From NCBI RefSeq assembly GCF_000699445.3, contig NC_067198.1:26361536-26425535 (forward strand): a stretch of DNA of 64,000 nucleotides, given 5' to 3'. The notes under the pieces were generated by a model, which saw only the letters and a list, made by a program, of their open reading frames with translations, had not been told where the DNA came from and did no database searches. The translations under genes and the position numbers were made by a program. This DNA comes from Schistosoma haematobium (Eukaryota > Platyhelminthes > Trematoda > Strigeidida > Schistosomatidae). Shown here one piece after another: positions 11,774-22,690 of this stretch (its first letter is position 1; each line of letters starts with the position of its first letter).

Positions 11774-12976
11774 CTCGTACCCTCCTTAAAACAGTCGTTC
11801 TTGAGGTAGTTCTACTAGCCATATCACTTTCTTCTTTTCTACAGTCTGTGCTGCGCTCCTCTTCAAAATGTGTTGTCTGCGACGCGTTGACCTTTGTAGA
11901 TTCGTTGATCTGCCGGGCTATCAAAATCCGACGTTCACTCAGCACCCGTGACGTTCAACACATTCTTCCCATAAAATATGAACGTCTTCATGATCCAGTC
12001 AACAGATAGGTAAAAGAGCAAATGTGAGTGTAAGTAACCTTCTCTGACTTCGCTTAAATCACAAGCTTTTGTCATCTACTATTTTTTTTTAAAATTGCCA
12101 AGTTCTTATTTTATACAACTTTTAAGTTAACTATTGAACTATATTCTAACTACAAAACAACAACACCATTTAACAGTTATAGTAATGTTTTACTCATTTT
12201 ACAAACATATGTCATGGAAATGGATGAATGTAAGTTACTATATCCAAACCGATTACTTGTTCAGAATTAAAATGAAACACTTAAATAAAACTCCTTAGTT
12301 TTCAATTTTTTGTTTTGTTTTTCCATCTACTAAATCTTAGATAAAACTTTCATATTACATGTTACGAAATCAAAACTTCTTAGTTGTCAATATATTTCAT
12401 TAAATGATGCTAATTATAAAACCATATACATTAGCTAATTCATTGTTTCTTCATATTCTTTTATTTTTTCTTATAATTGAATAGTTGTGTTTTATTTTTA
12501 TCAATCCACAAAAAAACATTCTAGATCTCGCCAATATTCATTTATCCTGTTGTATCCATTGTTATTTTCTCAGTTTCATTTCGAATAAATTACTTGATGA
12601 ATGTGTTTTCCTTAATTGAATAAATGTAAACAGAATGAGAATTAAATAAATTTTCATCATTGGTTAATAGGGAATTATAAAAAAGAAAATAAATATAAAT
12701 ACGCCTACTTCATTTTTAGAGTAAACTATAGTTAAGCAATAACACCCACTATTATGTTTTATTGGTTCATTATAATGAATAATAAATTTAATATAAATAA
12801 AATGAAAGTTTAATGAATAAGTAAAGTACATGACAGTATAACTCAGATTGAGCCAGTTACTTTATACTTATGAATGGGTTATTTAGTTTTCATCACTTAT
12901 TCTCGTTTAATAATCATGACAATTACATAATTCAATTAATTATGTAATGAGTTTGTTTTCAAAAATGGATTAATCA
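11774..12976 (+). other. 5' flank of the receptor gene
   Basis: Very AT-rich. A TATAAATA string at 12694-12701 lies 276 bases before the ATG and could be a TATA box, but such strings are frequent here. 5' UTR exons or introns cannot be placed by eye. Confidence 0.4.
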
Positions 12977-15421
12977 ATGCAAGACAATGGTATTTACTCA
13001 TTACATATTAATACAAATAGTAATCGTATTATTATCATCAATAAAAGTATCATTAATGGCATCATAGATGAGATAATAGTTCCAAATTACACAATGACAG
13101 ATGATTACAAATTATGGAAAACTATATTACTTGGAGTTCTATTAACTATTGCTGCCTTGTTAACGATAACTGGAAATGTTCTAGTTTTTATAGCTTTTCT
13201 TCGTGAAAGATATATGCGTAAAAATTTAACTAATTGGTTTTTGGTTTCATTAGCTATAGCAGATTTATTAGTTGGAATTATTGTTATGCCATTTGCTATT
13301 TATCATACATTATATAATGCATATTGGCCATTTGGACGTGATTGGTGTGATATATGGCATGCATTTGATGTATTAAGTTCTACAGCATCAATATTGAATC
13401 TCTGTGCTATAGCATTGGAAAGATACTGGGCAACTGAGAATCCTATCACGCATACATCAATGAGAACACGACGTCATTGTTTATTAATGCTTACGTTTGT
13501 ATGGATTTGTTCAGTACTTATATCATTTCCAGCAATTTTTTGGTGGAGAAATACACAGGATTATGATATTAGCTCTTTGAAAGTATGCCAATTTACATCG
13601 GACAGTATTTACTTATTTGTCTCATCATGTGTGTCATTTTATATCCCATTAGTGGTTATGTTAGTTGTTTATGCACGCATTTATCGAACTGCTACTAATT
13701 TGATGAAAAGTTTTAAAACTGGTGAAAAAATTGTTTACTCAAATCCAAAGCAACAATCATCATCAACTCTGAATTTTCAAGCAACTAATGTGTCAAATGA
13801 AAAAAAACAAAAACACTGGCTGAAACACTATCACAGTAAAATAAAAACACAGAATTTCATTACACCACAAATTGGAGATAGAATGATACTACGTGTTCAT
13901 CGTGGAGGAAATGCTACTAACAAATACAGTAATAGAAGTAATAATACATTTAAAACAACCAAATTGAAGACACATCCTAAACCTCATCGTTCACCTTTCA
14001 ATTATTTTGATAAGGGTATAATAAAACGAAAAAAGATGAATGATTTAACAAATCTCAAAAGTTCACTTTGTTTAAATAAGCATAATATTAACACAATGTC
14101 AAATATCAATACAAGAAGTAACATCACTTCTAAAAGTTGTGTTTTGAGTAATTCTATAATTTCTTCAGTAAGTAAATTTGATAATTGTCAGTTAAGATCT
14201 GATAAAAATCATTGGAATCATACAAATTCTTTAATGCAAATTCGAATTCATTCTCAAATTCTTACTGACAGTTTTAATAATCATAATAAGTTAACAAATA
14301 ATCCATTACAAGATCAAACTAATTTTAAACGTTCATATTCATTCAGCATCCTTAGTTGTTTATCTCATTCACAAGATAGTCAAAGATTAAAAAAATCTCA
14401 ATACCTGAAATCACAAATATTACCATTTCAATCATCGATATACACGAAGAATCCACGAGCGTTACAATTTAAACAATCGAATAGTACAACATGTCAATAT
14501 GAACAAAATCAGTTCACTGATTATCAATCTAATAATAATATAGATAAAAAGTATTCAAAAAATCATTCTGGTGTATCAAGTGACAAGTGTAAACATCCAG
14601 TTGCTAGACTTAGTATGAATCAACAAAATATCAACAATATTTCACTGATGAATTACACCACTGCAAATTTTACTTTGGTAAATGTGAATACTACTACTAT
14701 GACTTCTAATTCAGTTGATGATACAAATCAAATCGAAATTAATTCACTATCCAAAACAAAATGTTGGATAAATCAGTTGAGAGAGTTTGCTAGAAAAAAA
14801 TGTGTTTGTAAATTTGCACGTGAACAAAAAGCAGCTAAAACGTTGGGAATTATAATGGGATTATTTATAATATGTTGGTTACCATTTTTTGTTTGTAACA
14901 TTCTAATTGCATTCAATCCATATTCATTAAATCAGAATAATGTGTTTAAACAAGTCCACATTTTAGTGACCTGGTTAGGCTATATAAATTCATGTATTAA
15001 TCCAATTATATATGCACATTCGATGCATGAATTTCGTAGGGCATTTAAACGATTGCTATGTTTTCACTGGTGGTATCGTAAAAAAATTCAGCTTAGGAAA
15101 TCAACCTCCTTTAAAAGTCGTTGTTTATCTCATCGTATAACTTCCCATCATCATCATAATCATAGTCATCACCACCGACATCATCATCATCATCATCATC
15201 ATCATTATCGTCATCACCAACATGATCAGCATCAGTCTGATGATCATTTATGTAAATATAAATTTGAAACTATCTATGAAACACATCAACCAACACCAAA
15301 ATATCCCAGTATTACAGATTATCAGTTAACAAACTGTCATTTATTACATCAAGATCATGAGAACAGCTATTTATCGTATAGTATACTTGTACCAAATTTA
15401 AGTGATTCTATTTGTTCTTAA
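12977..15421 (+). CDS. Class A aminergic GPCR, probably dopamine D2-like
   Basis: Predicted plasma-membrane receptor for a biogenic amine, 814 residues in one uninterrupted ORF. Seen: TM1 with G66-N67; TM2 LAIAD (D96); Cys124 and Cys204 for the extracellular disulfide; TM3 Asp131, the amine-binding position, then TASILNLCAIALERY with E148-R149-Y150; TM5 serines 216, 217 and 220 before Pro224, the spacing used by catecholamine receptors; TM6 FIICWLPFF (633-638); TM7 WLGYINSCINPIIY (666-679); Cys695 as a possible palmitoylation site. N22 and N37 are N-glycosylation sequons. Loop 3 (about 240-612) is some 370 residues of Asn/Ser/Gln/Lys-rich sequence. A long loop 3 and the FIICWLPFF motif favour D2-like or Gi-coupled receptors, but the tail is about 120 residues with a His-rich run (724-756). 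The start is the first Met after an in-frame TAA at 12971-12973; Met40 is an alternative. Octopamine or serotonin receptors are the other options. Aminergic GPCR is near certain; the ligand is inferred. Confidence 0.93.
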   Translation: MQDNGIYSLHINTNSNRIIIINKSIINGIIDEIIVPNYTMTDDYKLWKTILLGVLLTIAALLTITGNVLVFIAFLRERYMRKNLTNWFLVSLAIADLLVGIIVMPFAIYHTLYNAYWPFGRDWCDIWHAFDVLSSTASILNLCAIALERYWATENPITHTSMRTRRHCLLMLTFVWICSVLISFPAIFWWRNTQDYDISSLKVCQFTSDSIYLFVSSCVSFYIPLVVMLVVYARIYRTATNLMKSFKTGEKIVYSNPKQQSSSTLNFQATNVSNEKKQKHWLKHYHSKIKTQNFITPQIGDRMILRVHRGGNATNKYSNRSNNTFKTTKLKTHPKPHRSPFNYFDKGIIKRKKMNDLTNLKSSLCLNKHNINTMSNINTRSNITSKSCVLSNSIISSVSKFDNCQLRSDKNHWNHTNSLMQIRIHSQILTDSFNNHNKLTNNPLQDQTNFKRSYSFSILSCLSHSQDSQRLKKSQYLKSQILPFQSSIYTKNPRALQFKQSNSTTCQYEQNQFTDYQSNNNIDKKYSKNHSGVSSDKCKHPVARLSMNQQNINNISLMNYTTANFTLVNVNTTTMTSNSVDDTNQIEINSLSKTKCWINQLREFARKKCVCKFAREQKAAKTLGIIMGLFIICWLPFFVCNILIAFNPYSLNQNNVFKQVHILVTWLGYINSCINPIIYAHSMHEFRRAFKRLLCFHWWYRKKIQLRKSTSFKSRCLSHRITSHHHHNHSHHHRHHHHHHHHHYRHHQHDQHQSDDHLCKYKFETIYETHQPTPKYPSITDYQLTNCHLLHQDHENSYLSYSILVPNLSDSICS
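15145..15215 (+). repeat. CAT/CAC codon repeat encoding the His-rich receptor tail
   Basis: An imperfect CAT-dominated trinucleotide tract is read in frame as histidine, interrupted by Asn, Ser, Arg and Tyr. It encodes about residues 724-756 of the receptor. Such tracts change length by slippage, so the tail length is probably polymorphic. Confidence 0.85.
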
Positions 15422-15500
15422 AATCAATAACAATAATGAAAGAAAATCCAAAATTATTATTTTTTTGGATTAAATTTATATAAAGATTCTTTTCTTAAGT

Positions 15501-15518
15501 AATAAACTGAAAAATAAA
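15501..15518 (+). promoter_or_regulatory. Candidate polyadenylation signals of the receptor gene
   Basis: Two AATAAA hexamers (15501-15506 and 15513-15518) lie 80-97 bases after the receptor stop codon, the expected place for 3'-end formation of a short 3' UTR. AATAAA is common by chance in this AT-rich DNA, so the assignment rests on position. Confidence 0.45.
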
Positions 15519-15899
15519 GTTCTTCTAAGAACTAACCATTGCTCAACAACAATAACTATTGAGCCATATTAATGAAAGATCAATTATTGAAATGTAATAT
15601 TAGTACAAATGGAATAATTCCGTAAACCTTTTATTGATCTTATTATGCTGTAAGATAATACTATTTTTTTATAATATACTGACATGCCATGGATTTCATC
15701 TAAAATGATATTTCTAAGAAAAGTGAGTATATAACAATAAATGTAAATATGACTGTTTCAAATGTGAAAGATGTTAATCAATTTGTCTTTTTTTCTAATC
15801 AAATATCTTCAGTTAAGTCGAGTATATCCTTTTGAAGATAAGATCGGCATTAGGTTGATTAGACAATAACTCTTGTAATAAGTTGAAATGTAAAGTGAT

Positions 15900-16000
15900 T
15901 TTAGTATTGGACTCCTCAGGAGTGTACATCCACGATCGTGCCCCATGAGATTCGAACCAAGGACTTATCAGTCTCGCTCGAGAACGTTTAACCTTGTGGT
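15900..16000 (-). repeat. Family B SINE fragment
   Basis: A 100-bp minus-strand piece: the 5' part of the ribozyme (CTGAGGAGTCC) and the tRNA-like head with B box GGTTCGAATCTC. Arms are absent. Confidence 0.65.
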
Positions 16001-16460
16001 TCTGAATCTGACCCCATTTAGATCAAATGAATGATTACTGACAAGATTCAAATCTTGGCTATCTTCGTATATAATCATCGACTTGAATCGCGTTAGTGAA
16101 TAACGGGATTAAATAAGTCAAATACGAGAACGGATTTTTGAATACATATATTTTGTACACTCAGTGATCTGGACAGACAATCAAAGTGACGAAGCGAAAA
16201 TAAGAGAGCGAAACGAAATGATGCACGTTGGAGGTGTGTGAGCCACCCCCACTTTAATCAAGCGTTAATCGATGTTTACAGCCGAACAAAAATTAGTTAC
16301 AGATATGTGATGAATAGGATAAGAAGTGCACATACATATGCTCACATAAAAACAGTCAAGGTTAATAAGCAAATAATGTGACTTAAGAAGGATGAATAAA
16401 TTGGCCTGTTAGGAAGCTAGAATATGCTAAATTGGCTTAACATAGTAACCGACACTACAG
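16000..16460. other. Unclassified segment, possible LTR relic
   Basis: Less AT-rich than its surroundings, with GTTGGAGGTGTGTGAGCCAC near 16230 and no ORF. A loosely similar segment lies at about 41950-42330. No boundaries could be set. Confidence 0.3.
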
Positions 16461-17384
16461 CACCTTTTAACATACTGCTACGTGTTCAGTGTTAATGTTT
16501 ACAGTACTTAGCCAGTAGCTATGACTAACTAATTAGATTTTCTGCAGATACTGTATGCTCTTCTGCCAAAAACTAATTGTTCATCTTATTTAGAATCGTT
16601 TTAAGAGAACAGTCAAAATGCTGTTATATTATTATTCACGAAGTATTTAATGTATATTTTTGAGTTAGATAATAAATGCTTTTGAGTTTATTGTGTACAC
16701 CAAACATCAGAACAGAATATTCCTGTGTGACTAAATATTAGATAACTAATTTCTTTTCATTACTTTCACACTGATTACAATAGTTTTTCCAATGAAATAA
16801 GATCATTTTTATTGAAGGTAAAATCTAAACAAGGTAGATAAGCAAACAAAAATGTTTCTAGTTCCTTCATTTATATGCCTAAATAAATTATGATTATCAG
16901 CATGCATCCTTCTTTTTACATATAGAATTTTCTGTATGAGATAATTATAGGAAATGAATTGCTAATTGAATCTTTACACGAACAAGCTTCACATACACAC
17001 TCACACGAAAAGCGGAGTAAGATTTTTTTCTTTTAAAAATCAAACTGTATATCAAAGCAAGCGTATTGCATCAATGCATTCAGTTTTACGTGACCATTTG
17101 TATCATGACTCTCATAATGAACGTTTTCTAGAGTTCACTTACATCCTACTGATTATACTAATGAAAACGATATTTATTTTGGTGACGTTTTAGAACATCC
17201 AATGAGCAAATCAGGTATAAATGAACATAACGGTAACATATTTTATACTCGTTTGTAAAAAGATTAGCGAAATGTCACTATTATCCTCAGTCTACTCAAT
17301 TTTAAAATTTTTAATCCAATCTTTCAACGATATGTGACTTGTCAAAATATCAACCTTCTTGTAATAATGATATAGATGCCACAC

Positions 17385-17565
17385 CAGCCATATAGTTGAA
17401 TGGCCATATGAACTCAGTATCTCAGTAGATAACACGTTAAGTGTTTGAAGCTAAAGGAACTAGTTTCGACCCTCGGTGTGAATATAAACACTAGTATTCA
17501 GGTACTACTAGTGGGCGAGATTCCTCTTCTGGTCATACTTCATCAACCCTGTTTAAACTTGTAAA
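17385..17565 (+). repeat. Degenerate family A SINE
   Basis: An old copy aligned to family A over the tRNA-like head (CTCAGTAGATAACACGTT, then a B-box-like GTTTCGACCC) and on into the ribozyme region, where CAGGTACTACTAG replaces the stem I strand. No functional hammerhead core remains. Confidence 0.5.
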
Positions 17566-20189
17566 ATATGGTTATACCGAAACAACTCAAATAGGTTGCA
17601 CATATGATAACAATTACTGGTCAAAATTATCAACAACGGAATGATTTGAATCTTATTAATTGGCGAAACAATAAATTTAATGAGAGAAGACAATGAACAA
17701 CACCTTCCTCCACCACTATGCAGGGTTTAAATAAATAATAGAATTAATCAAAGCTCATTCTTTGTAATGTTGCATAGAAGCTAACTGAATAAGATGATTA
17801 GACTTATTAGAACCTTGAGTATATGAAAATTCATACCCTTTTTGCATATTCAGAAAACAGTACGTTGAGTCAACTCCTGTAATGTAGGTTTTCATTTCAT
17901 TTCAGTGGTGATTTGGTTAATCACCTCTCCAAACTCGGATTTGAAAATGCCATATTCAAGCTTACTAATAATCACTGATGAAAAATTTAAGATTGTAAGA
18001 GTAGTTTATGATTAAAATATTTATAAACCATACAAAATATTTCGTCAAATCATCTAAATAAAATCTCATTCTTTCTTATTCCATTACAGTGTAACATGAT
18101 TCATTGTAATTTTACCTAAATCCAGTCCATTGATCTGGTTTAACACGATGTTTAGTCAAGTAAATTGAAAACCTATGTCCTATATTTACCAAACCTTTGG
18201 ATGTTTTCCAAGTTTTATCGTCTTTTTTCTATACAACCTCGTTGATTAATTACTCTATTATTTAGTATTAATGGTCTACTGTAAAATTCATACATTACAT
18301 GCTCACATAAACTCATTTAAACAAGCAAACAAACATACACATTGATTTAGAATCTTACATCTGTACAGTATTACTAAATGGAAACACTACTTGGTTGAAT
18401 GTAGCAATTTATCAACCATAACTAAGGAAAATGAAATATTCATTCAACTGCTCCCAAACACATGTCAAACCAATGTCGATTTTTGTGTGATTTTCATTTA
18501 ACTTTAATATCACAGGGATCTCAGCTAAATATTTATAAAGGTGTCGATTTCTTATAAGATTTTAAAATTTTTCATAGAAGTATAACTGAATTGAATGAGG
18601 CAGTTAAATAAACTTCACAATTTTAAAGACAATAAAAATCTACACTTGAACTGTAAACCTGATTCCTTATATTGAAGTTAATAATCAGCTTATCAATCAT
18701 TGAGATATGTGTATTAGCGACATTCTCAAACTTATTTTCCAACTGTATGAAAGTCATTATTTTATGAATTATTTTAAGAGGACAGCCACGTATGTAGTGA
18801 TCCTTTATCGTATCCAAGTGGCTCTATAAGAATTTTGCAACCTATTGAGAAAATAAACCAAGATGGAATCATGAAGTTAGTTGCTATATATTACTTTCCA
18901 TTCGTTTTTTTGGCAAAACTTGAGCTGAATGTTTTAAAACTAAATTATCAAATATGTTACACAATGAGAGAAAATTTTGTTTGCTGAAAAAGGATATCAC
19001 TAGATCAAAACTGGTCAGAAAACTTCGACAGATTGTCATTGTTGAAAAATGACATTTTCAGTATTAACAAAAGAAATGAATATCAACTTGTTTCAATACT
19101 ATATATTTGTCCTGAAAAATTTTCACTGTAATCAGATGTGTGGTATTTTAAAGAGCTATTTTTATTCTTAGAGGATTATATATAGTTGCTAACGCGATAC
19201 TTGGAGAGCACGTAATTTAGTCCCTCTATATTTGTCAAATAAAGTCTAACCTATATCGGTATTCTATTGTCTTAAGTTCTAAGCAGTTATTTACTTATAC
19301 TAGTTGATCACTAGGTAGAAAATAACATTGTCTTGCATAATCCTTAGTATTGGTCAACTCTAATGAATAATAAACTTATTGAATGACCTTTGGTGGTTAG
19401 TGGGAGTTGGCTAGAAATAAACAATGATTTCATGTCATATATTCTAGTAGCCTCATTTCAGATTTAAGAGATAAAGACCAAATAAACTAGATTTACTGTC
19501 AGCATCTTCTTCATACAATAATTCAGTCAACAGAAGAGTAATTGAATGATATGATCTCTCCCTGTGACAAGAAATGACTTCCGTTTGAAATGCAAAGAAC
19601 AATTCAGTCCCATTATTAATGTAGGTATAAGTTGACAATAATTTTAAATTTTACCGAAATCCTAGCTCTAGGAGTTCATTCTGATTGCTGTTATTCTTTC
19701 AACGCTGAATGGTTAACATTCTCAAATTTAAAAGAGAATAATATACCGAAAAATATAACCATATCAACTAATTATATCTATTGAAATGTTTGAATCTTTC
19801 ATTATAGATAATATGCTCAAACAGTCTGTTATAATAAAACATTAACTTGTTTTATGAACATAACTTTTGAATTATTTTCCATACTTTCTAAGCAGTCAGT
19901 TACAATTCATGTTTGCAAATAAATAAATAAAAGTTTAGTTAACTGAAATATCTTACTTATTTGCAAATGATTATGATTATATTATTAAATAATAATGAAC
20001 ATTGTTTGTTTATAATATTACTACCATAGAGATTAACATTATTAGATATCTAGATAATTAAACAAAAGATAGTTTTTATGCATATCTTGACCTTGTCTAG
20101 AAAACACCTAAGTGATATATATCAGATAAATAACGAATAGTTTTGAAAATTGCAAAAAACTAATTGGTAAAGGATTAAGAAAAAATAAA
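17566..20189. other. AT-rich DNA, nothing recognised
   Basis: Short open frames only (for example 18623-18817 and 19453-19638 on minus), without recognisable motifs. Confidence 0.55.
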
Positions 20190-20201
20190 GAGAATAATTT
20201 G

Positions 20202-20554
20202 CTAGAAGGGGTTTTGTGAAGATTTTAGAAATTTCACTGATTGAAATCATGAGTCAATTGAAGCTAGGCAACCATGGAAAACCTGGAAGTACTGGACGGC
20301 CGTTTCGTCCTATTACGGGACTCCTCAGCAGTGCACACCCGCGATCCCGCACCCCGCGAGATTTTGACCCAGGACGTATCAGTCTCGCGCCAGGCGCTTA
20401 GACAACTAGACCACTGAGCCGGCATCCAATGGTTTTAATGTCTAACTTCAACCAATCCACGGCTCAGTGGTCTAGTTGGTTAAGCGCTTGGCGCGAGCCC
20501 GGCAGGTCCTCGGTTCGAATCTCGCGGGGTGCGGGATCGTGGATGCGCACTGCT
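20202..20554 (-). mobile_element. Family B SINE, double-headed fold-back copy with TSD
   Basis: A 353-bp insertion between copies of GAGAATAATTTG (20190-20201 and 20555-20566). The left half, on minus, holds a complete ribozyme (20285-20337) and a tRNA-like head. The right half repeats the head in the opposite direction from about 20457 and stops inside the hammerhead core, at the CT of CTGAGGA. The two heads form a large inverted repeat with a short loop around 20430-20455. Confidence 0.85.
20285..20337 (-). ncRNA. Type I hammerhead ribozyme, family B, intact
   Basis: Minus strand: stem I CACTG pairing with CAGTA (one change from the family CAGTG), CTGAGGA, stem II GTCC/GGAC with loop CGTAATA, GAAA, stem III ACGGCCGT, cleavage triplet GTC. 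This is the most complete family B ribozyme here. Confidence 0.8.
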
Positions 20555-20566
20555 GAGAATAATTTG

Positions 20567-22211
20567 TATTAAAGAAAATAATCCATTGAAAAACTTGAAA
20601 GGTTTAATTTTGAAGTTGAATTTACTCATTGTAATTAGATGGTTTTAATAGACGTTAACTTTACATTTAAAATAATTGATGCCAGTATTCAATTAAAATG
20701 ATTTAATGATAAACCGAATTGATTGGTATTGATCATTAGTTAGTTGTATGTTGAATAACTTTGGATATACCATCAGTTAACGTGGAATTTTTGTTTAAGT
20801 TTATATAACTGAATAATCTAACAGATCATATGATCTTGCAATGTATTGTATCGCCTTAAGAAATGTCAAATCATTTACACATATATCTTGGTTATTTGAT
20901 AAAACAATTGTAAACAAGCTTTAATCATCATTTTTATTAATAAAGCTCAACTGTTTAAAGCATTTAGTTTATCAAATTTTACAGTACGATATTATTTGTC
21001 ATTTAATTCATGTAGTTAGACAATATGATTGAACGGTTTATCTAAATTTCATAAATATGAATCCTATGTTTGGTCATTTTTAAATATGAGTCTTTCTTTT
21101 TTAAAGTGTTTTTTGAATTTAACGCTAGAATATAAGATATAATATCTCCAGATGTTACCATCTCTCAGTTTGTTCATCGAAACAACTGAATTTGTACGTT
21201 AACTCGTGTGTTAGTTACTATTTTGAAAAAAACTAATATTATTGAAATTTTTGAGCATAGTATAATTGATATCATTTAAAATCTACAGTAGATGGTAAAT
21301 TAATCCTCATTAACGCATATTACACAAACTGACAGAATAAAATCAGGTTAATATTTATACTATATTCTATCAGATTTTCTTTTTACAAGTGTTTTGTTGT
21401 TGTTGTTAAGACCCTACATCTTAAATAACTAATCGTTAAACTTAATACCTACCGCTATTAATGTTGACAATATATTCATTACTATGTGTAGGTATATCAC
21501 TGAAGAAAAAGTCTCATTAAGAAATTAATCCAGTTCAAGCTAGAGATTTTGCATTCAAAAAGAAGAATATTAAAATTTATTACACTTTTTTAAAAAATCA
21601 ATGGGATATGAAGGATGAGTTGATCAAATAAAAGTGTATATAGGAAAGTATAACCTACTTGTTAAGACTTACATTTCTTTACATTTTTACTAATCTAATA
21701 TAAACAAAGCCATATAAACTATTTTGAAAGAATAGCCAAGAAGAAAAAAGATCTGTTTAAAGACTATTCCGAAGTAACAATTTTACTTCTTAGAGAAACA
21801 TTAAGATGCATAGAGATAACTGTCTGTTATTCATATTTCTTTCATTCATTTTATTTTTCTTTCTGAATATGTAGTCTGAATTTGAATTCTATTATTTTAA
21901 TTTTTCTAAATATTAAAATAAGATAATAAATTCATTGGATATATTCTATACTAATTTTCGTCATAGCAACAAGTTATATTTGATTAACGTCATTCTACTC
22001 AAAATAATAATTATATTTCAACATATAATGATTACGTTTTTGGCATTTATTACAATATTCATTTTCTTGTTTAAGTGAACTACTTTTATGCTATTTGAAG
22101 TTTGTATCAATTGTCATCGATTGTATTATAATGAATCAAAATGTAGAAAAAATATATGGTTATTGTCTTTTATCACACCACATTTTAGATTAATTATCTG
22201 AATAGATTGTG
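20567..22211. other. AT-rich DNA, nothing recognised
   Basis: No ORF, RNA gene or shared repeat was found between the two family B insertions. Confidence 0.6.
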
Positions 22212-22223
22212 ATAAATTTATTT

Positions 22224-22678
22224 CAATGGTTGAGATTATAAGTCAGTTGAAGCTAGACCACCATGGAAAACCTGGAAGCACTGGACATGTGCTCACTAGT
22301 GACTGGCTTCAAGAGGTAGTTCCTAGATTTCTAGTAAGAAGCAGTGACCAGTGCACTTCAACAGGGTCGGTTGTGAGATAGTAACCCACTGATGAATTGG
22401 TGGATGTGTCGCTCAATTTCGTGAATTAGTTGAAGTGAGACATGAACACCATTGGATGCCGACTCAGTGGTCTAGTGATTAAGCACTCACATACAGGACT
22501 GATAGGTGCTGGGTTTGAATCTCGCGAGGTGGGATCGTTGATGCGCACTACTGAGGAGTCCTTCAATAGTATGAAACGGCCGTTCAGTGCTTCCAGGTTT
22601 TCCATGGTTGTCTAGCTTCAATTGATTCATGATCTCAACTATTGAAATTACTATAATATTCACAAAACCCCTTCTGAT
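22224..22678 (+). mobile_element. Family B SINE, longest copy, with 12-bp TSD
   Basis: A 455-bp insertion between copies of ATAAATTTATTT (22212-22223 and 22679-22690). Order: inverted arm, a 120-bp segment with TCACTAGTGA, a segment with GTGTCGCTCAATTTCGTG, tRNA-like head (B box GGTTTGAATCTC), hammerhead, inverted arm ending CCCCTTCTGAT. The extra internal segment recurs at 41344-41460 and partly at 53251. The ribozyme has CTGAGGA and GAAA, but stem II is poor (GTCC against GTAT). Confidence 0.85.
22541..22596 (+). ncRNA. Hammerhead ribozyme, family B, stem II weakened
   Basis: CTGAGGA and GAAA are intact, stem III is ACGGCCGT, and the cleavage triplet is GTT, which the NUH rule allows. Stem II is disrupted. 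The same stem II changes occur in the copy at 41599-41653, so they mark a subfamily. Confidence 0.6.
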
Positions 22679-22690
22679 ATAAATTTATTT

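Noticed and set aside
20457..20553. tRNA gene in the family B head
   Set aside because: A and B boxes are present, but I could not fold a full cloverleaf with acceptor stem, and the sequence runs straight into the ribozyme. It is a tRNA-derived promoter, not a tRNA gene. The same applies to all family A, B and C heads.
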